Assembly (NCBI RefSeq): GCF_000519265.1
Contig: NZ_KI912608.1
Location: forward strand, 3,697,452-3,761,451
Direction: 5' to 3'
DNA: 64,000 nucleotides
Source of the DNA: Desulfonatronum lacustre DSM 10312
GTDB taxonomy: Bacteria; Desulfobacterota; Desulfovibrionia; Desulfovibrionales; Desulfonatronaceae
The notes under the pieces were generated by a model that ran no database searches, was not told where the DNA came from, and saw nothing but the letters and a program-made list of their open reading frames with translations. Made by a program: the position numbers and the translations under genes. Shown piece after piece: positions 33,255 to 42,683 of this stretch (positions are counted from its first letter, which is position 1; each line of letters starts with the position of its first letter).

Positions 33255-34559
33255 ATGATCAAAACCACCCTGCTGCAAAAACTGACCGCCCGCCAAGCCA
33301 CCATCGGGATCATCGGCCTGGGCTATGTGGGCCTGCCCCTGGCCTTGCGATATCTGGAAGCTGGATATCGCGTCCTGGGGTTGGACATCGACCAAGCCAA
33401 AGTCGACCAGCTTTTGGCCGGCCGGAGCTACATCAAGCACATTCCCTCGGCCCCGATTCAGGATGCCGTCCATGCCAAAGCCTTCGATGCGTCCACGGAT
33501 TTCTCCCGGGCTCGGGAGGCTGACGCCCTGATCTTGTGCGTGCCCACCCCCCTGAACGCACACCGAGAGCCGGATCTTTCCTACGTGCTGGCCTCCCTGG
33601 AGGAGATTCTGCCGCACCTGCGATCCGGGCAGGCCGTGTCCCTGGAGTCCACCACCTATCCCGGAACCACGGAGGAGGAACTGCGGCCGCGCATTGAACA
33701 GGTCGGGCAGGTCGTGGGCCGGGACGTGTTCCTGGTTTACTCCCCGGAGCGCGAAGACCCGGGCAACCCGAACTTTCAGACCCGGACTATCCCCAAGATT
33801 TGCGGCGGCAGCACCCCGGCCTGTCTTGAGGTGGGCTTGGCCCTGTACGGACAGGTCATCGACCATGTCGTGCCGGTGTCCTCCACACGCACCGCAGAGG
33901 CCGTTAAGCTGATGGAGAACATCTTTCGCAGCGTGAACATCGCCCTGGTCAACGAACTGAAGACGGCCTTCATGAAAATGGGCATTGACATTTTCGAGGT
34001 CGTCCGGGCCGCCTCCACCAAGCCTTTCGGCTACATGCCCTTCTACCCCGGTCCCGGTCTCGGCGGGCATTGCATTCCCATCGATCCGTTCTACCTGACT
34101 TGGAAGGCTCGTGAGTACGACGTGGCCACCCGATTCATCGAATTGGCCGGGGAGATCAACACCTCCATGCCCTCCTTCGTGGTCCAACGGGCCGCGGACG
34201 TGCTCAACGACCGAGCCAAACCGCTTAAAAACTCTAAAATTCTTCTCCTGGGTCTGGCCTACAAGGCCGATGTGGACGACGACCGCGAGTCCCCCACCTA
34301 TCGGATCATGGCCTTGCTGGAGCAAAAGGGCGCCTTGGTTCTCTATAACGACCCCCATGTACCGGTCATTCGTCCCAGCCGGGAATACGCCCAATACGCC
34401 GGACGTACGTCCAGTCCCGTGGACGGGGAGTACGATCTGATCATCCTGTGCACCGCCCACGCGGAGTACAGGACCCTCGCCCCGGCCGAACTGAAAGCCC
34501 CGGTCTTGGACACCAGGGGCTTTTTTCCGGATTTACCGGGAACGGTGTACCGGGGGTGA
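33255..34559 (+). CDS. UDP-N-acetylglucosamine 6-dehydrogenase-like (UDP-glucose/GDP-mannose dehydrogenase family)
   Basis: 434 residues. N-terminal NAD-binding [13 protein letters not shown], middle-domain [20 protein letters not shown], and the catalytic Cys in [16 protein letters not shown], then the C-terminal UDP-binding domain ([16 protein letters not shown]). Closest in motifs to WbpA-type enzymes, which oxidise UDP-GlcNAc to the uronic acid for surface polysaccharide. No polysaccharide genes flank it. It starts 184 bp after pstB; co-transcription is uncertain. Confidence 0.92.
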   Translation: MIKTTLLQKLTARQATIGIIGLGYVGLPLALRYLEAGYRVLGLDIDQAKVDQLLAGRSYIKHIPSAPIQDAVHAKAFDASTDFSRAREADALILCVPTPLNAHREPDLSYVLASLEEILPHLRSGQAVSLESTTYPGTTEEELRPRIEQVGQVVGRDVFLVYSPEREDPGNPNFQTRTIPKICGGSTPACLEVGLALYGQVIDHVVPVSSTRTAEAVKLMENIFRSVNIALVNELKTAFMKMGIDIFEVVRAASTKPFGYMPFYPGPGLGGHCIPIDPFYLTWKAREYDVATRFIELAGEINTSMPSFVVQRAADVLNDRAKPLKNSKILLLGLAYKADVDDDRESPTYRIMALLEQKGALVLYNDPHVPVIRPSREYAQYAGRTSSPVDGEYDLIILCTAHAEYRTLAPAELKAPVLDTRGFFPDLPGTVYRG

Positions 34560-34796
34560 TGTGTTGTCCTGAAGATGTCCATGGCAAGCCAAGGTTCTTT
34601 CTTTTGGATCATTGATTTTTTTGTATCGGAACGTTTCATTCGTTCTTGTCTCAATTCACCACACTGGTGCTTGCGGTGCAGCGAGGGCGAGTATCTAAAC
34701 CGACGGCTGGTCCCTGATTGAAACAGGGAGGGGCCGGAGGGGGAAGCAGAGCGCGCTCTTCAAAAGCGGGAAAGATGCGGGACAAAATCGACAAGA

Positions 34797-34835
34797 CAAA
34801 AAAAGGGTTTAGGCCGTTTGGCCTAAACCCTTTGA
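34797..34835 (-). terminator. Intrinsic terminator of tRNA-Phe
   Basis: A perfect 13-bp stem (34802-34814 with 34821-34833) around a 6-base loop. On the minus strand it is followed by a run of seven T (complement of 34798-34804), just after the tRNA 3' end. Confidence 0.88.
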
Positions 34836-34842
34836 TTTTTCC

Positions 34843-34918
34843 TGGTGCCGAGGGACAGAATTGAACTGCCGACACGGGGATTTTCAGTCCCCTGCTCTAC
34901 CGACTGAGCTACCTCGGC
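34843..34918 (-). tRNA. tRNA-Phe (GAA)
   Basis: 76 nt with encoded CCA. Acceptor GCCGAGG pairs with CCTCGGC; D arm GCTC-GAGC; anticodon loop CTGAAAA inside a GGGGA/TCCCC stem; T loop TTCAATT. Single tRNA gene, leftward, with its own terminator. Confidence 0.95.
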
Positions 34919-35009
34919 GGCGAAAGATTGAGCTTCTATCCAAAACTCCAGGCCTTGGCAAGTGTTTTGGAGGTGTTTTTTATCCCGTCTCCAAGATGGC
35001 CGGGGAATG

Positions 35010-36086
35010 TCATGAGAAGGTTTGGTCAATGAGTTTGCGATGGCCGGCGGGGAAGGCGTATTGGTTGAGTTCCTCCGGGCGGACCCAGCGGTATTCCTGG
35101 GCCGCGGTGAGGATGGGCGGGGGCTTGGGTTGGTCGTCGTTCAGGCGGCAGTGGTAGCAGTGCAGGGCGACGCGGTATTTGGTGTAGCCGTGGCGGATCA
35201 CGGCGAGTTTGCGTAGCTCGTTCACGGCGAAGCCGGTTTCTTCCATGTATTCGCGAATAAGTGTTTGCTCCGGGGTTTCCGCGCCTTCGATGGTCCCGCC
35301 GGGGAACTCCCACAGGCCGGCCCAGACCCCGGTTCCGAGTCGCTTCTGGATGTAGATCAGTCCCTGGGCCATGAGCACGCCCGTGGCCACGTCGATGGGG
35401 ATGGTGGTCACGGCCTTGGACGGGACCGGGCGTTCCAGGACGATGTCCAGGCGGCGGGCCTCGCAGACGTCATGCAGGGGGCAGAAGGAGCAACGCGGTC
35501 GGCGGGGCAGGCAGATCAGGGCGCCCAGTTCCATCAAGGCTTGGCTGAAGTTCCGGGCTTGTCCCGGCGGGGTCAGGGTCAGGGCCTGTTCGGCGATGAA
35601 CCTGGCCGTGGGCCGTTGCCGGACTGGGGTGTCCAGGTCGAACACACGGGCCAGAACCCGGCCCACGTTGGCGTCCACCACGGCATGGGGCTGGTTGTGG
35701 GCGATGGCGCAGACCGCGGCCGCAGTGTACGGGCCCACTCCGGGCAAGGCCAGCCAGTCGGCATGGTCCCGGGGCAGGATTCCGGAAAGATTTTCCACCA
35801 CGTGCCGGGCCGCCCGGAGCAGGTTGCGCGCCCGGGTATAGTAGCCGAGCCCCTCCCAAGCCGCCATGACCTTGTCCTCCGGAGCCGCGGCCAGGGCGCG
35901 GACGTCCGGAAACCCGGCGGTCCAGCGCTGAAAATAGCCCACCACCCGATCCATCTGGGTCTGCTGGAGCATGACCTCGGAAATCCAGACCTGGTAGGGA
36001 TCGTAGGTCCTTCTCCAGGGCAGATCCCGGGCATGGCCCGCGAACCAGTCCAGCAGCGGGCGGGAGAACGATTGCTGATCAACCAC
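35010..36086 (-). CDS. mutY: A/G-specific adenine DNA glycosylase
   Basis: 358 residues. The helix-hairpin-helix LPGVGPYTAAAV, catalytic Asp in VVDANVGRV and the iron-sulfur loop C-X6-C-X2-C-X5-C (CLPRRPRCSFCPLHDVC) are present. The C-terminal 130 residues carry the NUDIX-like MutT domain that recognises 8-oxoguanine (EFPGGTIEGAETPEQ...EETGF). It removes adenine paired with 8-oxoguanine. It overlaps the end of rnr by 8 bp, so both are likely in one transcript. Confidence 0.94.
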   Translation of the reverse strand: MVDQQSFSRPLLDWFAGHARDLPWRRTYDPYQVWISEVMLQQTQMDRVVGYFQRWTAGFPDVRALAAAPEDKVMAAWEGLGYYTRARNLLRAARHVVENLSGILPRDHADWLALPGVGPYTAAAVCAIAHNQPHAVVDANVGRVLARVFDLDTPVRQRPTARFIAEQALTLTPPGQARNFSQALMELGALICLPRRPRCSFCPLHDVCEARRLDIVLERPVPSKAVTTIPIDVATGVLMAQGLIYIQKRLGTGVWAGLWEFPGGTIEGAETPEQTLIREYMEETGFAVNELRKLAVIRHGYTKYRVALHCYHCRLNDDQPKPPPILTAAQEYRWVRPEELNQYAFPAGHRKLIDQTFS

Positions 36087-38409
36087 GGCGGGATGGATCG
36101 GGTTTTCGGGCGGTTTTCCGGCCGCTTTTCGGAGAATCTTTCGGGACGCTTGCCCGAGCTTTCTTTGGGGCTTTCTTTGGGGCTTTTGGGGGAGCTTTTT
36201 TCTGGTCTTCTTTTTGGACGCCTTTTCGGCTGGAGCCTTTGGCGGCCCGCTTGGACGCGGTTTCCTCCGGCGACTTCTCCGGCTTAAGGGTCAGGTTGAT
36301 CTCCAGGCGGGAGAGACTGACGTCCTCCAGGATTACGGAAACCTTCTGTCCCATCCGGAAGGTCCGTCCGGTGCGCCGGCCCACCAGTTCATGGCGTTCC
36401 GGGAAAAAGGCGTAATAGTCGTCGGTCAGTGAGGACAGCCGGACCATGCCGTCGGCCAGGAGGTCGGACAACTCCACGAAAAAGCCGAAGTCGGTCAGGG
36501 AGGAGATCACTCCGGAGAGTTCCTCGCCCACCCGGTCCAGCAGAAACATCACCGTGACCCGCTTGAGTATCTCCCGCTCCGCGGCCATGGCCCGACGCTC
36601 CCGGATGCTCAGTTGATCGCCAAGTGCCTTGAGCTGTTTTAAGGAGATTTTCGGGCCAAGCCCGGAGAGGACGGCTTTCAGGGCCCGGTGCAGCTCCAGG
36701 TCGGCGTAGCGCCGGATGGGGGAGGTGAAGTGGGCGTAGCAGGTGGAGGCCAGGCCGAAGTGGCCGAGGTTTTCCGGGCTGTACTTGGCCTGCATCTGGC
36801 TGCGCAGGAGCAGCCGGTTGACCAGGAATTCCATGTCCGTGTCCTGGGCCGCGGCCAGAATGGCCTGCAAGGTTTTGGGGTCGGCCGGTTCGCCTTTCTT
36901 GGGCAAGCTCACGTCCAACTCGGTCCGTTCCAGGACCTTGGACAGAGCGCGCAGCTTGTCCGGGTCCGGCTGGTCGTGCACCCGGTAGAGCATCGGCCGC
37001 TTGCGCTTGGTCAGGAATTCGGCCACGGCCTCATTGGCCGCGATCATGAACTCCTCGATGATCTGGTGAGAAAAATGCCTGGGCCGGGACTGGATGTCCG
37101 CGGCTTCGCCCTGGACATCCAGGAGCACGGTCGGGTCCGGCAGATCGAAATCCAGGCTGCCCCGGCCATGTCGGCGCTGCTTCAAGGCCCGGGCCAGGGT
37201 CGCGGCCTGCTCCAGCATGGGCAGCAGCGAACCCATAACCCGGCGCACGGAATGGTCGTCTTCCTCCAGGGCTCCGTGGACCTGTTCGTAGGTCAGGCGG
37301 GCGTGACTCTGGATCACCGCCTCGTAAAAGTCGGACCGCAGGGTCTTGCCGTCCGGAGAAAAATCCATCTCCGCGACCATGGCCAGGCGGGGTTCGTCGG
37401 GGTTCAGGCTGCACAGGCCGTTGGACAAACGTTCCGGAAACATGGGTTCCACGGATTTGGGGAAGTAATAGGAATTGCCCCGCTCCCGGGCCTCATCGTC
37501 CAGAGGGGTGGAGGGCGCGACGTAATGGGCCACGTCCGCGATGGCCACCCAGAGGGTGAAACCTTGAGCGATTTTCTTGACGCAGACCGCGTCGTCGAAA
37601 TCCTTGGCCGTCTCACCGTCAATGGTCACCAGGGGGAGCTCGCGCAGATCCTTGCGGTTTTTAAAGTCCTCCTGCGCCGGCTTCTCAGGCAGGGTTTCGG
37701 CCTGCTCCAGGGCGGCCTGTGGAAACTCGGCGGGCACGTGATGGTTGAACTTGACCAGTTGCTCCTGGACGTCCAGATTGATCTCAGAACCCAGCACGGA
37801 CTTGATGGAGCCGGACCAGAGATGTTCCTCCAACCGCTCGCCGATCCGGGCCAGGACGATATCGTTTTTTCGCGGTTGCAGGTCCGGGTCGGAGGAGGTC
37901 AGGAGCAGGTGAAAGCCCAGTTTGGGGTCCGTGGCCTGAGCCAGCCACTGGCCCCGGCCTCTGGCGTCCAGGATGCGCACGGCGTAGATCTCGGTCCGCC
38001 GTTCCAGCACCCGGACTACCCGGCCCTCGGGATTGCGGTCGCGGCGTTTGGGCATCAGGGCCACGGCCACCTTGTCGCCGTGGCGGGCGTCTCCCAGGTC
38101 CCGGCTGCTCACGAAGACGTCCTTTCCGCGGCTGTCCTCCGGGAGCACGAACCCTACCCCGGAGCGCTGGACTTCCAACTCTCCGGTGATGATCCGCATG
38201 GTCTCGGCCAGGCCGTAGGCGTCGCGCATCCGGATGATCCGACCTTCCCGGATCAGTTGGTTCAACATTTCGTCCAGATCGTCGCGATGCCGCTTTTCCA
38301 CTCCCAGGAGTTGGGACAATTCGGCGTAGGCCAGGGGTGTGCGGGCCTTGCGAAAGGTCTGCAACACGCTTTCCGGGGTCAAGGCGTCTGATCGATTTTT
38401 TCGGGCCAT
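36079..38409 (-). CDS. rnr: Ribonuclease R (RNB family 3'-5' exoribonuclease)
   Basis: 776 residues from ATG at 38409 (AAGGA upstream). An N-terminal winged helix (TPLAYAELSQLLGVEKRHRDDLDEML), cold-shock domains to about 230, RNB domain with TIDGETAKDFDDAV (catalytic acids) and PMFPERLSNGLCSLNPDEPRLA, and an S1 domain (GVISSLTDFGFFVEL). The last 60 or so residues are a Lys/Ala/Pro/Arg-rich basic tail typical of RNase R. It degrades structured RNA. Lies 25 bp after thiM. Confidence 0.95.
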   Translation of the reverse strand: MARKNRSDALTPESVLQTFRKARTPLAYAELSQLLGVEKRHRDDLDEMLNQLIREGRIIRMRDAYGLAETMRIITGELEVQRSGVGFVLPEDSRGKDVFVSSRDLGDARHGDKVAVALMPKRRDRNPEGRVVRVLERRTEIYAVRILDARGRGQWLAQATDPKLGFHLLLTSSDPDLQPRKNDIVLARIGERLEEHLWSGSIKSVLGSEINLDVQEQLVKFNHHVPAEFPQAALEQAETLPEKPAQEDFKNRKDLRELPLVTIDGETAKDFDDAVCVKKIAQGFTLWVAIADVAHYVAPSTPLDDEARERGNSYYFPKSVEPMFPERLSNGLCSLNPDEPRLAMVAEMDFSPDGKTLRSDFYEAVIQSHARLTYEQVHGALEEDDHSVRRVMGSLLPMLEQAATLARALKQRRHGRGSLDFDLPDPTVLLDVQGEAADIQSRPRHFSHQIIEEFMIAANEAVAEFLTKRKRPMLYRVHDQPDPDKLRALSKVLERTELDVSLPKKGEPADPKTLQAILAAAQDTDMEFLVNRLLLRSQMQAKYSPENLGHFGLASTCYAHFTSPIRRYADLELHRALKAVLSGLGPKISLKQLKALGDQLSIRERRAMAAEREILKRVTVMFLLDRVGEELSGVISSLTDFGFFVELSDLLADGMVRLSSLTDDYYAFFPERHELVGRRTGRTFRMGQKVSVILEDVSLSRLEINLTLKPEKSPEETASKRAAKGSSRKGVQKEDQKKAPPKAPKKAPKKARASVPKDSPKSGRKTARKPDPSRRG

Positions 38410-38434
38410 GGCGGTCACGTCCTTTTGCAAGTAG

Positions 38435-39250
38435 TTAAGCGGAGCATGCCTCCGCCCGCAACATCTGATCATCCCCGACCAGGGCCAAAATGTCCAGAAA
38501 GGCCGGTTCAAAGCTGCCGGGGCCGGTGGATTTCTGGGCCGCCAGCTCTCCGGCCACATTGTAGAGAGCCATGGCGCCCACGGTCCCGGCCAGGGCCTCG
38601 CCCCCCGCGCCGACGAACGCGGCCACGGTGGAGCTCAGGGCGCAGCCCATGCCGGTGATCTTGGTCATCAGGGGGGAGCCTCCGGACAGACGGACGATGC
38701 ATCGGCCGTCCGTGACCAGGTCGCGTTGCCCGGAAACCGCCACCACGCAGTTCAGTTTGGCTGCCAACTCCCGGGCCGTATCGGTGATTTCCTCCACGCC
38801 ATGCACCGCGTCCACCCCCCGCGCGCCGCCCTGGCCCCCGGAAACGGCCAGGATTTCGGACGGATTGCCGCGCAGCACGGAAATACTCACGGCGTCCAGA
38901 ATCCGGTTCACGGTTTCGGTCCGATACCGTGTCGCCCCGGCCCCAACCGGGTCCAGGACCACCGGTTTGTTCAGCTCATTGGCCTTTTTTCCGGCCAGGA
39001 TCATGGCCTCCACCCAGGGGCCGCTCAAGGTGCCGATGTTCAGGGCCAGGGCGCTGGCCAGCCCGGTCATTTCTTCCACTTCCTCCGGCGCATGCGCCAT
39101 CACCGGATACGCCCCCTGGGCCAGCAGGACGTTTGCGGTCACACCCATGACCACGAAGTTGGTGATGTTGTGCACCAGCGGCCCGGTCCGGCGCATGGTC
39201 CGGAGCTGGTTTGCCGCGATTTCCGGCCATTGTTTCTCGGTGTCGTGCAT
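38435..39250 (-). CDS. thiM: Hydroxyethylthiazole kinase
   Basis: 271 residues. PLVHNITNFVVMGVTANVLLA, VLDPVGAGATRYR, LRGNPSEI and the catalytic TGMGCALSSTVAAF are characteristic. It phosphorylates hydroxyethylthiazole for thiamine salvage. No thiE/thiD neighbours are present, and no TPP riboswitch was recognised in the 150 bp upstream. First gene of the leftward thiM-rnr-mutY run. Confidence 0.95.
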   Translation of the reverse strand: MHDTEKQWPEIAANQLRTMRRTGPLVHNITNFVVMGVTANVLLAQGAYPVMAHAPEEVEEMTGLASALALNIGTLSGPWVEAMILAGKKANELNKPVVLDPVGAGATRYRTETVNRILDAVSISVLRGNPSEILAVSGGQGGARGVDAVHGVEEITDTARELAAKLNCVVAVSGQRDLVTDGRCIVRLSGGSPLMTKITGMGCALSSTVAAFVGAGGEALAGTVGAMALYNVAGELAAQKSTGPGSFEPAFLDILALVGDDQMLRAEACSA

Positions 39251-39402
39251 AGTTTTTTCCTCGTCATCCTGTTTCAGCCTGTTGCATCACATTGTCGCAA
39301 CACTTGTTTGCCAAATTCGACTTGCCAATGCAAAGCGCAATCCTTACCTTCTTTGTCCGAAATAAGGTCAAACCTCATCCATGTGCGTCCCTGGAGGTCC
39401 CA

Positions 39403-39993
39403 ATGACGTCAGACACCCCCAAGCAACCCTCGTCAAAGAACAATCTCACCGCCAAAAGGGCCGCTGTGCTGGGCTCGTCGCCAACCGGCGCACCGCCTTC
39501 GGCGTCGCGAAAAATCATCCTCGCCGCCTGCGCCCTGATCTTGATGATAATTGTCTTCCTGCTTTTCACCCATTCCGGACCAGGGGACAAGAGCGTTGAA
39601 GCGACCATCGTCACGCCGGTCAACGGCGAGTTGGTCCACTCGGCCGCCCTGTTTGCCGACGGCCAGGCCCGGCATTTTGTGCTGCGCACGGAGGACGGGG
39701 TGGGCATCAGGTATTTTGCCCTGCGAACGCCGGACGGCGTGCTCCGCACGGCCTTCGACGCCTGCGACGTCTGCTGGCAGGCCGATATGGGCTATGTCCA
39801 GGACGGGGACGCGATGATCTGTCGCAATTGCAATATGCGCTTCCCGTCCCGGATTATCGGCGAGGTCCGCGGGGGCTGCAACCCCACGCCCCTGGCCAGC
39901 CGACTGCGTGAAGGCGATCTGGTGATCCGGGCCGGGGACGTACTGGAAGGACGGCGGTATTTCGACTTCGGACCAGGGAGCGGACGCGGATGA
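39403..39993 (+). CDS. DUF2318 membrane-anchored protein (iron-transport-associated)
   Basis: 196 residues from ATG at 39403 behind GGAGG; the frame continues upstream to 39292 without conserved features. One helix (about residues 38-57, IILAACALILMIIVFLLF), then the DUF2318 domain: VRYFALRTPDG-like strand, FDACDVCWQADMGYVQDGDAMICRNC and GCNPTPL, with four or more conserved Cys likely to bind metal. In Campylobacter such proteins sit with FTR1/P19 iron uptake and an FtsX-type ABC transporter. Here it is coupled by ATGA to a matching permease. Role in metal or haem handling inferred. Confidence 0.82.
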   Translation: MTSDTPKQPSSKNNLTAKRAAVLGSSPTGAPPSASRKIILAACALILMIIVFLLFTHSGPGDKSVEATIVTPVNGELVHSAALFADGQARHFVLRTEDGVGIRYFALRTPDGVLRTAFDACDVCWQADMGYVQDGDAMICRNCNMRFPSRIIGEVRGGCNPTPLASRLREGDLVIRAGDVLEGRRYFDFGPGSGRG

Positions 39994-41180
39994 ACCTCAA
40001 CTCCATCGCCATCGCCAACATCAAGCGCAGGAAGGCCAAGGCCGCCTTCGTGCTCACCGGCCTGCTCATCGCCGTGGCCACGGTGGTCGCCCTGCTCGGC
40101 CTGCGGCAAGCCGTCTCATCGAACATGCTGCTGCAAATGGAGCAGTACGGGGCGAACATCGTCATCCTGCCGCAAAGCGACAGTCTGGCCCTGAGCTACG
40201 GAGGGATCTCCCTGGGCGGCGTGTCCTTCGACGTGCGCAAGATACACGAGGAGGAACTGCAAAAAGTCTATACCATTCCCTACAGCCAGAATATCGCCGC
40301 CCTGGGGCCGGTGGTCCTGGGCGTGGTACAGGCCCAAGGACACAACGTGCTGCTGGCCGGGCTGGATTTCAACGCCGCGACGGTGCTCAAACCGTGGTGG
40401 CGTGTCGTGGGAACGGTTCCCGACCTGGAAAACCACATTCTCCTCGGCGCGGAAGCGGCGCGCCTCCTGTCCCTCGGTCCCGGCGACGTCCTGCGGGTAG
40501 AGGCGGGTGAAGTCGCGAACGAATTGACGGTCTCCGGAGTCCTGGAACCTTCCGGATCCCAGGACGATCACCTGCTGTTCACCCCGTTGCGCACGGCCCA
40601 GCGCATCTTGGACAAGGAAGGCCTGGTGTCCATGGCCGAAGTGGCGGCCCTGTGTCACGGTTGTCCCATCGAGGACATGGTGGAGTACATCGCCATGGCC
40701 CTGCCGAACACCCAGGTCATGGCCATCCAGCAGGTGGTGGAAAGCCGGATGCAGGCCATGGATCACTTCGAGAAGTTCGCCTACGGCGTCTGCGGCGTGG
40801 TCATCGTGGTTTCCGGCTTGATGGTCCTGGTCTCCATGATGGGCAACGTCCGCGAACGGGCGTCGGAAATCGGCGTGTTCCGGGCCATCGGCTACCGTCG
40901 CGGGCACGTAATGCGGATCATTTTTTTGGAGGCCGGGATACTCTCCCTGGTGGGCGGGGCTCTGGGCTACCTCCTGGGGCAGGCAGCGGTGCGCCTGGCC
41001 TTGCCGTTGTTCACCATCGGCGAAATGGACCAATCCCTGTCGCACCACGCCATCCACGGCGATCCGCTGCTGCCCGTGCTGGCCATCGGACTGGCCGTGC
41101 TGGTGGGCCTGACGGCCAGCGTCTACCCGGCCCTGATGGCTTCGCGGATGGATCCCAACGAGGCGTTGCGGGCAATCTGA
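39990..41180 (+). CDS. FtsX/MacB-type ABC transporter permease
   Basis: 396 residues with an N-terminal helix (about 19-40), a large periplasmic domain and three C-terminal helices (about 268-290, 317-338, 358-380) in the FtsX layout. ALCHGCPIEDMVEYI carries a CXXC pair, as seen in permeases of the DUF2318/iron module. The cytoplasmic EIGVFRAIGYRRGHVMRIIFLE is the coupling helix. Starts by ATGA overlap with the DUF2318 gene; the ATPase follows after 275 bp. Confidence 0.85.
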   Translation: MNLNSIAIANIKRRKAKAAFVLTGLLIAVATVVALLGLRQAVSSNMLLQMEQYGANIVILPQSDSLALSYGGISLGGVSFDVRKIHEEELQKVYTIPYSQNIAALGPVVLGVVQAQGHNVLLAGLDFNAATVLKPWWRVVGTVPDLENHILLGAEAARLLSLGPGDVLRVEAGEVANELTVSGVLEPSGSQDDHLLFTPLRTAQRILDKEGLVSMAEVAALCHGCPIEDMVEYIAMALPNTQVMAIQQVVESRMQAMDHFEKFAYGVCGVVIVVSGLMVLVSMMGNVRERASEIGVFRAIGYRRGHVMRIIFLEAGILSLVGGALGYLLGQAAVRLALPLFTIGEMDQSLSHHAIHGDPLLPVLAIGLAVLVGLTASVYPALMASRMDPNEALRAI

Positions 41181-41260
41181 TTCCGACGCGAGTATCGCCA
41201 GTAGCGAAGACCATAAGACTACAGCGGAACTTCTTTTTTTCGTCGGGGCAATTCGTTTCA

Positions 41261-41402
41261 ACCACAGGGCACACGGGGATCACGGGGAAAGGAATCCCAG
41301 CTTTTGGCAACAAGATGGAGAACCTGTTGCGGATACAGCGGTCCTGACGCACACGCGCCCAAAAAAATCCGTGTTTTTCCGTGTGTTCCGTGGGCTGCCC
41401 TG
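41261..41402. repeat. Inverted ACACGG-type repeat element
   Basis: Left arm ACCACAGGGCACACGGGG and right arm CCGTGTGTTCCGTGGGCTG are inverted relatives built from degenerate ACACGG units, about 75 bp apart. Sequences of the form CACAGAG..CTCTGTG are widespread between bacterial genes. Lies inside the permease-ATPase spacer. Confidence 0.65.
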
Positions 41403-41455
41403 GACATATTCTCGAAGGAAAAACAAAGTTTCGCTAAAGTGAGAAGGAGACTCCC

Positions 41456-42133
41456 GTGAGCGACATCATCGCCATTGATTTAAGCAAACAATACGGCCAG
41501 GGCGAGGCCGCCGTGATCGCCCTGGACAAGGTCAGTCTGCGCATCACCAGCGGAGAATTCGTGGCCGTCATGGGCCAGTCCGGCTCGGGCAAGTCCACGC
41601 TGTTGTCCATTCTGGGCGCGCTGAACACGCCCACGTCCGGGACCCTCACCGTGGACGACCTGAACATCTACGATCTGAATCAGGATCAGCGGGCGGACTT
41701 TCGCCGGGAGTACCTGGGCTTCGTGTTCCAGAGCTTCCACCTGCTGCCCTATCTGAACGTCCTGGAAAACGTGATGATTCCCCTGGCCGTGATCGCCGAG
41801 CCCCGCAAGCGCAAGGAGGAGCGGGCCCTGGCGGCCCTGGCTGAAATGGGGTTGGACAAGAAAGCCCGGCGGTTGCCCAGCGAGATATCCGGCGGCGAAC
41901 AGGAGCGGGTGGCCATTGCCCGGGCCGTGGTCAACGACCCGCCGATCCTCCTGGCCGACGAACCCACCGGCAATCTGGACAGCAAGACCGGGAGCGAAGT
42001 CATGGACCTGCTCGGCCGCCTCCACGCCAAGGGCCGGACCATCGTCATGGTCACCCACAGCGAGGACAACGCCCGGCATGCGGGGCGCACTTTGCGTTTG
42101 GCGGACGGGCGGTTGCCGGGCGGGGCAGATTGA
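41456..42133 (+). CDS. ABC transporter ATP-binding protein (LolD/MacB type)
   Basis: 225 residues from GTG at 41456 behind AAGGAG. Walker A GQSGSGKST, signature ISGGEQERVAIARA, Walker B ILLADEPTGNLDS and His in VTHSEDNARH are present. LolD-type ATPases drive FtsX-type permeases, so it should partner the gene at 39990 despite the 275-bp gap. Together with DUF2318 this makes a three-gene module. Confidence 0.9.
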   Translation: MSDIIAIDLSKQYGQGEAAVIALDKVSLRITSGEFVAVMGQSGSGKSTLLSILGALNTPTSGTLTVDDLNIYDLNQDQRADFRREYLGFVFQSFHLLPYLNVLENVMIPLAVIAEPRKRKEERALAALAEMGLDKKARRLPSEISGGEQERVAIARAVVNDPPILLADEPTGNLDSKTGSEVMDLLGRLHAKGRTIVMVTHSEDNARHAGRTLRLADGRLPGGAD

Positions 42134-42159
42134 CGTCAGAAGATCAGCCTTGCCCCCCG

Positions 42160-42188
42160 CTCCAGCGCGAAAAACGCCAGCGGGACGC
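42160..42188. repeat. Short palindromic repeat, copy 1
   Basis: CCCGCTCCAGCGCGAAAAAC and then GCCAGCGGG; the ends CCCGCT and AGCGGG pair. A second copy with matched base changes lies at 42694-42724, on the other side of the cupin gene. Confidence 0.5.
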
Positions 42189-42213
42189 CCCTGTTTCGCG
42201 CCCTTCCAGTCGG

Positions 42214-42558
42214 CTAGAACAACGGCGGGCTGTGGTGGATAAGCAGTCGCAGCGGCTCCCGGCCGATATTCCGCACTCCATGCTCCACGCCCACCGGGGC
42301 CAGGAGATAATCCTCCGAACCGACTCGCCGCCACTCACCGTTGATAAACACTTCCGCCTCACCGGACAGCACGAAAATGGAGTCCAGTTGGGGATCATGG
42401 GTATGGATCGGCACCTCGACTCCGGGCTCGATCTCCAACTGAGACACGCTGACCCTGTCCGAATCCGCCCCCCGCACCAAAACCGCGATCCTGACCCCTG
42501 CGAATTTCGGGTGATCCGTAAAAACACGCTCTGCCTGGGGTAAAAACATTCCGTTCAT
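42214..42558 (-). CDS. Cupin-domain protein
   Basis: 114 residues from ATG at 42558 (AGGAGG four bases upstream); the frame continues upstream unused. Conserved cupin motifs: PGVEVPIHTHDPQLDSIFVLSGE (metal-binding His pair) and APVGVEHGVRN (third His). A small single-domain beta-barrel of the kind that binds a divalent metal. Substrate or sensing role unknown; isolated between the ABC module and metW. Confidence 0.88.
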   Translation of the reverse strand: MNGMFLPQAERVFTDHPKFAGVRIAVLVRGADSDRVSVSQLEIEPGVEVPIHTHDPQLDSIFVLSGEAEVFINGEWRRVGSEDYLLAPVGVEHGVRNIGREPLRLLIHHSPPLF

Positions 42559-42683
42559 ACGTCCTCCTGGGTGCTGGGAAGTGATGAAAAAACACGCCAA
42601 CCGCGTTACCGAAGAGACCAAGCCGTACGGTGTAGGCGGGTTCCCGCTCGTGTTACACACCCGGAGGTCCAGATATATCAGTT

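Noticed and set aside
39251..39402. TPP riboswitch expected upstream of thiM
   Set aside because: No CTGAGA or ACCTGATCTG-type core was found on the minus strand.
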